18,195 nt of DNA from Clostridia bacterium. GTDB taxonomy: Bacteria; Bacillota_A; Clostridia; Oscillospirales; CAG-272. The position numbers were made by a program, and so were the translations under genes. Where the stretch lies: contig JAFQLN010000211.1 in assembly GCA_017414585.1 (NCBI GenBank), positions 1 through 18,195 on the forward strand, given 5' to 3'. Within the stretch, counting starts at the first letter, position 1. Each line of letters opens with the position of its first letter. This document shows positions 13,190-18,195 of the stretch, piece after piece. The notes below the pieces were generated by a model that had not been told where the DNA came from, did not search any database, and saw only the letters and a program-made list of their open reading frames with translations.

Positions 13190-14056
13190 ATGACACCGGA
13201 AGAAAAAACAGCGGCGGGGTATCTGCCGGACAGACTGGCAGATGCGGTATACCGGACAGTGCATACGGGAAAAATGCCGATAGCGGAAATACGTCTGCGG
13301 CGTGACGGACCGCTCTCACTGACCATGGGAACGGAACAGAAGAATTATCTGTGCGGGGTAATCTGTACAGCGGATGAGCTGACAGAGACAGCGCAGCGGC
13401 TGTGCGGCGGATCGTTGTACGCCCATGCCGAGACGATCCGCGAAGGGGTTATCGTTACAGCGGAAGGACTGCGTGCGGGGATTGCCGGACGTGCTGTCAT
13501 CCGGGCAGGACGCATGGAAAGCGTGCACGAACTGTCGTCGGTCAGCATCCGGATTCCGCATCGGGTGAAGGGAGCCGGAGATGCGCTGGGAGCTGTTGTC
13601 CGGCAGTACGGCAGTACCCTTCTGGCTTCTCCTCCCGGGATGGGGAAGACAACGGCACTGCGGGAGCTGATTCCGCTTCTTGCCGGCGGGGAAAACGCGC
13701 TTCGTCTGGCTGTGATTGATACGCGCTATGAGCTGGGAGCGGGCATGGAACGCAGTCTGCTGGCGGATTTCTATTCCGGATGGCTGCGAGCCGAGGGAAT
13801 GGCGGCGGCGATCAGAACGATGACACCCGAATGCATCCTTTGTGATGAAATAGCGGATGCGGCTGACTGCGCGGCAATCCGTACTGCGGCGGCCTCCGGA
13901 GTGATGGTGGTGGCCAGTGCACACGCTTCTTCCATGGACACGCTGTGCAGAAATGCCGAAATCCGAAAGCTGCTTGAGGACGGAATTTTCGGCTGTGTCT
14001 GCGGGATGTCGTTCGGGAAGCTGACGGTCTGGCAGTGCAGAGGGGAGGGGAGCTGA
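13190..14056 (+). CDS. spoIIIAA: Stage III sporulation protein AA (secretion-type ATPase)
   Basis: SpoIIIAA is the ATPase thought to power assembly or operation of the SpoIIIA-SpoIIQ channel from the mother cell, related to type II/IV secretion ATPases. The 288 residues carry Walker A ASPPGMGKTT (146-155), the VIDTRYELGAG block (175-185) and Walker B ECILCDEIAD (214-222). VASAHASS follows, corresponding to the family's ATAHG. GGAGG lies 7 nt before the ATG at 13190. A second in-frame ATG at 13184 touches the ribosome site and is less likely. It is the first gene of the complete AA-AH operon, and its stop overlaps spoIIIAB by one base (TGATG). Confidence 0.95.
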   Translation: MTPEEKTAAGYLPDRLADAVYRTVHTGKMPIAEIRLRRDGPLSLTMGTEQKNYLCGVICTADELTETAQRLCGGSLYAHAETIREGVIVTAEGLRAGIAGRAVIRAGRMESVHELSSVSIRIPHRVKGAGDALGAVVRQYGSTLLASPPGMGKTTALRELIPLLAGGENALRLAVIDTRYELGAGMERSLLADFYSGWLRAEGMAAAIRTMTPECILCDEIADAADCAAIRTAAASGVMVVASAHASSMDTLCRNAEIRKLLEDGIFGCVCGMSFGKLTVWQCRGEGS

Positions 14057-14535
14057 TGATTCTGAAATGGATCGGTGCGGGCATTCTGCTTCTTTCAGCA
14101 GTGGGATACGGATGGGTGAAAATCCGGGAAGAACGGCGGCGTGCGGCACAGACGGAGGCGGCACAGGCAATGATCGGTGAGATCCGTGAGCAGATTGCGT
14201 ATTTTATGAAGCCTCTGCCGGAGATTTTTGCCGCATACCGGCATCCTGTACTGGAGGAATGCGGATTTCTGCCGCTCTGCAGACAGGAAAATCTCCGTGC
14301 AGCGTGGGAAAAAGCACCCCTCTGCCTGCCGGAAAAGCTGATGAAAGTGACACAGGACTTTGTCGGGCATATCGGCGGCGGGTATCGGGAGGATGTGCTC
14401 CGCATCTGCGACTATACGCTGGAGCAGTACGAAAAAGTCATCCGGGAAATGCATTCGGAACTGAAAAACCGGGAAAAGCTGTACAGGACGATCCCGCCGC
14501 TGTTGGCAGTATCCGTACTGCTTCTTTTGATCTGA
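14056..14535 (+). CDS. spoIIIAB: Stage III sporulation protein AB
   Basis: SpoIIIAB is a small membrane protein of the A-Q channel, likely coupling the ATPase to the membrane part. The 159 residues have an N-terminal membrane segment (MILKWIGAGILLLSAVGYGW), a charged helical cytoplasmic domain and a C-terminal hydrophobic end (LLAVSVLLLLI). This is the family layout. The ATG at 14056 is chosen over the open frame starting at 14035. It overlaps the spoIIIAA stop by one base, with GGGGAGGGG directly upstream, and begins with the membrane helix. Typical family length is about 170 residues. No odd feature was noted. Confidence 0.93.
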   Translation: MILKWIGAGILLLSAVGYGWVKIREERRRAAQTEAAQAMIGEIREQIAYFMKPLPEIFAAYRHPVLEECGFLPLCRQENLRAAWEKAPLCLPEKLMKVTQDFVGHIGGGYREDVLRICDYTLEQYEKVIREMHSELKNREKLYRTIPPLLAVSVLLLLI

Positions 14536-14578
14536 TGAAACCGAGGACGGAAATGTGTAGAAATATATGAGGGACGGA

Positions 14579-14773
14579 ATGGATGTATCATTGATTTTCA
14601 AGCTCGCCGGTATCGGCATTCTGGTTGCTGTCACCTATCAGATTCTCCAGCGTGCCGGACGGGATGAGCAGGCGCTTCTTCTTTCGCTGACAAGCGTGGT
14701 GTTTGTTCTGCTTCTTCTGATGGGGAAAATCGGGGAACTGTACAGTGAAATCCGTTCGATTTTTGGGATATGA
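14579..14773 (+). CDS. spoIIIAC: Stage III sporulation protein AC
   Basis: SpoIIIAC is a very small two-helix membrane protein of the forespore feeding channel. It begins MDVSLIFKLAGIGILVAVTYQIL, closely following the family start, then a short charged turn (RAGRDEQ) and a second helix ending GKIGELYSEIRSIFGI. I chose the ATG at 14579 because GAGGG lies 5 nt upstream. The in-frame ATG at 14567 would add only four residues and has no ribosome site. This gives 64 residues, near the usual 65-68. The stop overlaps the spoIIIAD start as ATGA. Confidence 0.92.
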   Translation: MDVSLIFKLAGIGILVAVTYQILQRAGRDEQALLLSLTSVVFVLLLLMGKIGELYSEIRSIFGI

Positions 14774-15150
14774 GCGGGCTGTGGACGGTAGTGGGAATCG
14801 GGCTGTGCGCACTGGTTACCCTGATGCTGATCCGCGAACTGCGGAAGGAATATGCGCCGGTTTTTCTTCTGGCATTCAGCGTACTTCTGCTCGGTCTGCT
14901 TCTGCCGCGTTTTTCTGCTGCCGCAGAGTATTTGCTCGGATGGGCTTCCCGTGCGGGCGGAGAACGGATCGAACCGGTTGTGAAGGCGTTGGGAGTCACG
15001 GTGCTGACTTCTGCGGCGGGAGAACTGTGCCGTTCGGCAGGCGAAGCATCCGTCGGAAACGCGATCGAAACAGCCGGACGACTGGAAATTCTGCTTCTCT
15101 GCACCCCGCTGTTCGCCGAACTGCTCGATCTGGCACTGCTCGGCGGATGA
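14770..15150 (+). CDS. spoIIIAD: Stage III sporulation protein AD
   Basis: SpoIIIAD is a multi-helix membrane component of the A-Q channel, similar in topology to small export-apparatus proteins. The 126 residues show helices near 5-20 and 29-45, a polar stretch around ASRAGGERIEPVVKALGV, a conserved LTSAAGELCRSAGEASVGNAIE-like segment, and a last helix ILLLCTPLFAELLDLAL. The stretch with AGE and GNAIE is the best family mark. It overlaps both neighbours by 4 nt (ATGA), which suggests tightly coupled synthesis. Confidence 0.94.
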   Translation: MSGLWTVVGIGLCALVTLMLIRELRKEYAPVFLLAFSVLLLGLLLPRFSAAAEYLLGWASRAGGERIEPVVKALGVTVLTSAAGELCRSAGEASVGNAIETAGRLEILLLCTPLFAELLDLALLGG

Positions 15151-16283
15151 CGCTTCTGTGTGCTGTCGTTCTGGTGATCGGACTTACATACGGGGTATCC
15201 GCTGAGGAAAATGTACCAGAGGCGCGGCAGTCGTACAGCTTTACGGCGGAAGAAAGCGGACTGCGTGCGTCACTCGGCAATTTGTACGGACAGCTCCCGG
15301 AGGAGATACGTCAGGACTGGGATGGGACGGACACAGCGGACGAGATCACGGGAAAACTCCGCGAACAGCTCGATCTGTCCCTGTGGCTGAAAAAAATCAC
15401 AGAGGGACTTAAAAAGAGCACAGCGGAAATTTTTCCGTCGTTTCTGCCGCTGTTTTCCCTGATTCTGCTGACTGCGGCGGCACAGACTGCCGTTCCGGAT
15501 TCCGCTGTGCTGAAAAAAGCCTTTCTCACCTATGCGGGACTGTTCAGTGCGGCAGAAGTATTCCGGATGACCGCATGCATTATCACATCGGTACAGAATT
15601 ATCTTTCCGGTCTGTGCGGTATGATGAATGCGTTCGTTCCCGTGATGGAAGCGGTCTGTCTGCTGGGCGGACATTTTACGGAAAAAGCAGTCTCGGGCGG
15701 GGGGATTTTACTGCTCGTGACCCTGATCGGAAATTTTAATAATCTGCTGCTTGTGCCGCTCACGGTTCTGCTGTTTTCGCTTTCGGCTGTGACGATGACC
15801 TGCCCGGAGGTGAAACTCGGCGGCATGGTGACGGGTGTGCGAAAATGTCTGCAGCGGCTGTGGGCGATTACGGCAATGCTGTTTTCCTTCCTCCTCGGGA
15901 TGCAGAATCTTCTGGCAAAAGCAGCCGACAGTCTCGGAGCGCGTACAGCACGGTTTGCCATCGGTACCTTTGTGCCGGTTGCCGGGGGACTCTTGGCGGA
16001 AGCCTTTTCCACCGTGCAGGAAGGGCTTCGCTTTGTCAGGCAGGCAGCGGGCATCGGCGGCATTCTTCTGATCTGCGCACTCCTTCTGCCGGGGATTGTT
16101 CCGCTGTTTCTCTACCGGCTGTTTCTTTCACTGGCTGTGACCGTGTCGGAACTGCTCGGTGTGCAGGCAGCGGGAATGCTGGCGGAAATACGCGGGATCG
16201 TGGAATTTCTGCTGGGCATCGTCCTGTTTACGGCGCTGTTGTTTGTGCTCGCCCTCTTTCTTTTCATGAAAGTGCAGACATAG
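15147..16283 (+). CDS. spoIIIAE: Stage III sporulation protein AE
   Basis: SpoIIIAE is the large polytopic membrane protein of the mother-cell side of the channel. The 378 residues start with a signal-peptide-like MTLLCAVVLVIGLTYGVSA before EENVPEA. A soluble region of about 80 residues contains LYGQLPEEIRQDW. From about residue 95 onward come many hydrophobic helices, with the family-like PVMEAVCLLGG and FVPVAGGLLAEAFSTVQEGL. The frame is open upstream, but the ATG at 15147 overlaps the spoIIIAD stop as ATGA and gives a proper signal peptide. Length fits the family (about 380-400). Confidence 0.95.
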   Translation: MTLLCAVVLVIGLTYGVSAEENVPEARQSYSFTAEESGLRASLGNLYGQLPEEIRQDWDGTDTADEITGKLREQLDLSLWLKKITEGLKKSTAEIFPSFLPLFSLILLTAAAQTAVPDSAVLKKAFLTYAGLFSAAEVFRMTACIITSVQNYLSGLCGMMNAFVPVMEAVCLLGGHFTEKAVSGGGILLLVTLIGNFNNLLLVPLTVLLFSLSAVTMTCPEVKLGGMVTGVRKCLQRLWAITAMLFSFLLGMQNLLAKAADSLGARTARFAIGTFVPVAGGLLAEAFSTVQEGLRFVRQAAGIGGILLICALLLPGIVPLFLYRLFLSLAVTVSELLGVQAAGMLAEIRGIVEFLLGIVLFTALLFVLALFLFMKVQT

Positions 16284-16296
16284 ACGGAGGAAACGG

Positions 16297-16791
16297 ATGA
16301 CGGAGTATATCAATCAGCTGATTCTGACCGTTGTGGTCTGTCAGACAGCATCCATGCTGGTTCCCGAAAACGAAACGGCGAAGCGGTATCTGCGAACTGT
16401 GTGCGCACTGGTGACCATTCTGACGATTGTTTCTCCGGTCAAAGCTCTGATCGGACAGGCTGAGGAAATCGGCACACACTTCGCATCCCTGCTGCAGCCA
16501 TCCGCTGTGGAGACGGACGAAAAACGCGCTTCTTTTGAACAGGCGGCGTACGCAATTTTTTCCTATGCAGAAGAACGGTACGGTTTCGATCCGGCAGGCG
16601 CGGAAATCACATTTTTCACGGATGAAGACGGGGAAGCGGACGAGCTGATGATTTTTTTTGAAAGCGGCAGTCCGGCTGACCGGGACAGGCTGCAGACGGA
16701 TCTCGAAAAGGAACTTGGCATCCTTGTGCACATTTTTCTCGAAAGGAGGGAAGCGGATGAAAGCGGAGGGGAAGACGGGAACAGCGGATAA
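16297..16791 (+). CDS. spoIIIAF: Stage III sporulation protein AF
   Basis: SpoIIIAF has two N-terminal membrane helices followed by a soluble domain with a ring-building-motif-like fold, and forms part of the channel complex. Here the helices are INQLILTVVVCQTASMLV and YLRTVCALVTILTIVSPVKAL. The soluble part from about residue 65 is acidic and includes FTDEDGEADELMIFF. It ends in an acidic low-complexity tail (EADESGGEDGNSG). GGAGG lies 8 nt before the ATG. The 3' end overlaps spoIIIAG by 35 nt, longer than elsewhere in this operon, so the acidic tail and the AG start share DNA. Confidence 0.9.
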   Translation: MTEYINQLILTVVVCQTASMLVPENETAKRYLRTVCALVTILTIVSPVKALIGQAEEIGTHFASLLQPSAVETDEKRASFEQAAYAIFSYAEERYGFDPAGAEITFFTDEDGEADELMIFFESGSPADRDRLQTDLEKELGILVHIFLERREADESGGEDGNSG

Positions 16792-17227
16792 ACTGACAAA
16801 AAACAAAATCCTGCTTCTGCTGATGGCGGTGCTGGGACTGATTCTTGCTGCGGCAGGAGGACTGGTCGGTGCTAAAACGGAAAAAAGCACACAGTCCTAT
16901 ACGGATGTGGGATTCTATACGGAATATCTCGAAGAGCGCATCAGTTCTCTATGCAGGAGCGTTGCGGGGATTGAAGAAGCTGCGGTTTTTCTGACCATTG
17001 ACTGCTCCAGCGAGTACATCTACGAAAAAAGCGGAACGGATTACCTGATTCTGTCCGGCGAGGACGGGGAAGAAGCGGTAATGCTCTGCGAAATCTATCC
17101 GAAAGTGCGCGGCATTGCGGTTGTCTGTACCGGAGGAGATTTGCCGCGCGTGCAGGAAACGCTTACCCAGCTGCTCTGTGCGGCGCTCGATCTGCCTGCA
17201 AACAGAATTCGGATCGCAGGTTCCTGA
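16757..17227 (+). CDS. spoIIIAG: Stage III sporulation protein AG
   Basis: SpoIIIAG forms a large ring in the intermembrane space in characterised spore formers. The 156 residues have a basic N terminus, a membrane helix (about 18-38), then a ring-forming domain. The domain carries SVAGIEEAAVFLTID, a YEKSG strand and YPKVRGIAVVCTGGDLPRVQ, and the end LDLPANRIRI. The PKVRG...V.C.GGD..RVQ block is the family signature. The ATG at 16757 has AAAGGAGGG upstream; the longer open frame from 16658 is rejected because it lies inside spoIIIAF. It is shorter than the B. subtilis protein (about 229 residues), mainly in the linker and loop regions. Confidence 0.93.
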   Translation: MKAEGKTGTADKLTKNKILLLLMAVLGLILAAAGGLVGAKTEKSTQSYTDVGFYTEYLEERISSLCRSVAGIEEAAVFLTIDCSSEYIYEKSGTDYLILSGEDGEEAVMLCEIYPKVRGIAVVCTGGDLPRVQETLTQLLCAALDLPANRIRIAGS

Positions 17228-17302
17228 AAAATCCGGAAATCATGGTCTAAACGGCGGAAGAAGCGCATAGTTTTGAGTGAATATTACACGGAGGTATGAT
17301 AT

Positions 17303-17881
17303 ATGAAGTTTCAGGAAATGCTTGGGAAGGTCAAACAGCTCTGCAAACGTGCGGGAGCAAGAACGCTGATTGCCGCTTGTGCCGTTCTGATACTCGGTTC
17401 GGTCATCGTTCTCAATTTTATTCTGCAGAAAGAAACAGATCCGTCGGACAGCAAGACAAAACTGGCTGTGGATGTGACGCAGGATATCGCAGAAGAACAG
17501 CAGACATCCGCATCGGAAGGCAGCAAGGATTATTTCGCGGCAGTCTCCCTTCAGCGCAAACAGGCAAGGGATGAAGCGATGGAGGTGCTTCTGTCCGTCA
17601 GTGAAAGCGATATGGCACTGGAAGAAGCACGGCAGGCGGCAATGACCGACATGAATCAGATGGCGTTGGAAATCGAGCAGGAAGCGAATATCGAAACGCT
17701 TGTACAGTCCAAGGGATTTGCACAGTGTATTGCCGTGATCAGCGGGAATAACTGCAATGTGATCGTGGAAAGCGACGGACTCATGCCCGGAGAAGTCGCA
17801 CAGATTTCCGAAATCGTTTACGAACAGGCGGGGATTGTACCGGAGAATCTAAAAATTATTGAGAAAACAAACGCAAATTGA
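17303..17881 (+). CDS. spoIIIAH: Stage III sporulation protein AH
   Basis: SpoIIIAH binds SpoIIQ across the intermembrane space and is the docking half of the channel; it has a YscJ/FliF-like fold. The 192 residues show a membrane helix (about 21-42, LIAACAVLILGSVIVLNFIL), then an acidic linker (EEQQTSASEGS). After it comes SKDYFAAVSLQRKQARDEAMEVL, the conserved helix start, and a C-terminal ring domain with GFAQCIAVISGNNCNVIV and LMPGEVAQISEIVYEQAGI. GGAGG lies 8 nt before the ATG. A 75-nt gap separates it from spoIIIAG, the largest gap in the operon; no clear promoter was seen there. It is the last gene before a terminator. Confidence 0.95.
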   Translation: MKFQEMLGKVKQLCKRAGARTLIAACAVLILGSVIVLNFILQKETDPSDSKTKLAVDVTQDIAEEQQTSASEGSKDYFAAVSLQRKQARDEAMEVLLSVSESDMALEEARQAAMTDMNQMALEIEQEANIETLVQSKGFAQCIAVISGNNCNVIVESDGLMPGEVAQISEIVYEQAGIVPENLKIIEKTNAN

Positions 17882-17911
17882 GGATGCATTATATAGCGGA
17901 CTGAAGAGAAA

Positions 17912-17944
17912 CCCCTCGGAACACAGCAGTTTCGGGGGATTTTT
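17912..17944 (+). terminator. Terminator of the spoIIIA operon
   Basis: CCCCTCGGAA (17912-17921) pairs with TTTCGGGGG (17930-17938) with one bulged T. TTTTT follows at 17940-17944. Confidence 0.85.
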
Positions 17945-18025
17945 CATGTTTCTGCAGATTGTTCGGAACTTTTTATGTGCGGAATACGTCAATAAAGTAT
18001 AGCGAAATACACGGAGGGCAGGAAT

Positions 18026-18195
18026 ATGAAATGGACTGCACGTATTCTGACCGTGCTTCTTTTTTTAGGCTGGATGGCAGTCGGATGCACGGTACAGGAA
18101 ACCGGACAGACACAGGAGCAGAAATTGCCGCAGGTACAGAATCCGGAATCGACAGAAACCGGTGAACCGGAACGGGAAAACCAAACATCCGAAAC
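18026..18195 (+). CDS. Putative lipoprotein, N-terminal part (3' end outside window)
   Basis: The frame from the ATG at 18026 stays open to the window edge (56 codons). GGAGGG lies 7 nt upstream. It starts with two positive residues (MKWTARIL), a hydrophobic stretch (LTVLLFLGWM) and a lipobox-like AVGC, so Cys21 would be lipidated and the protein anchored to the outer face of the membrane. After the Cys comes a low-complexity linker rich in Q, E, T, P and N. No fold is visible yet. Its place directly after spoIIIAH could hint at a sporulation or germination lipoprotein, but that is inference only. Confidence 0.75.
   Translation, partial: MKWTARILTVLLFLGWMAVGCTVQETGQTQEQKLPQVQNPESTETGEPERENQTSE

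Noticed and set aside
14745..15146. N-terminal extension of SpoIIIAE over spoIIIAD
   Set aside because: The added sequence is Arg/Gly/Ser-rich shadow of spoIIIAD; the ATG at 15147 gives a signal peptide and an ATGA overlap.
17228..17302. Second sporulation promoter between spoIIIAG and spoIIIAH
   Set aside because: GCATAGTT matches a sigma-E -35, but no CATACANT-like -10 follows at the right distance.

Overview
The window reads as chromosomal DNA of an endospore-forming Clostridia (Bacillota) with roughly balanced GC content. The evidence is a complete eight-gene spoIIIA operon, a T-box leader in front of serS, a highly codon-biased formate--tetrahydrofolate ligase, purine-rich ribosome-binding sites before almost every gene, and canonical TTGaca-N17-TATAAT promoters. 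A gut Oscillospirales-like lineage would fit, but the family cannot be fixed from sequence reading alone. I see no insertion sequence, prophage, CRISPR array or toxin-antitoxin module.

Layout. 1-3901 is a mosaic of short, separately terminated transcription units: the 3' end of an EamA-type transporter (+); a minus-strand pair of a sugar phosphate isomerase/epimerase-like TIM barrel and a membrane-anchored glycerophosphodiester phosphodiesterase; a stand-alone, truncated and catalytically degenerate relative of the PEP-binding domain of PTS enzyme I (+); and a cytoplasmic SASA-type carbohydrate esterase (-). 4015-5600 is serS (-) with a full T-box riboswitch whose specifier (UCC) and UGGC bulge both fit tRNA-Ser. 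Back to back with it, 5627-8417 carries a stand-alone 5'-3' exonuclease overlapping a GH35 beta-galactosidase (+). A tRNA-Arg(CCG) on the minus strand shares a bidirectional terminator with the GH35 gene. 8791-10537 is fhs with its own strong promoter. 10622-12324 is tsaE-tsaB-rpiB, and 12371-13127 is a single cytidylate-kinase-like gene with a strong terminator. 13138-17944 is spoIIIAA-AB-AC-AD-AE-AF-AG-AH behind a candidate sigma-E promoter and ahead of a terminator. A lipoprotein gene runs off the right edge.

How it fits together. The right third encodes the mother-cell half of the SpoIIIA-SpoIIQ ('A-Q') feeding channel used during engulfment. The middle is translation support: SerRS, tRNA-Arg, and two of the proteins for tRNA t6A modification. 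It also holds one-carbon metabolism (Fhs) and pentose phosphate metabolism (RpiB). The left third and the GH35 gene point to intracellular processing of imported glycans and glycerophosphodiesters.

I did not find a convincing novel multi-gene system. The items most worth a second look are the degenerate enzyme I-like orphan at 2430-3044 and two promoters (fhs and tsaE) whose -35 box sits inside the loop of a perfect inverted repeat. A terminator-like hairpin just upstream of the GDPD ribosome-binding site is also of interest.
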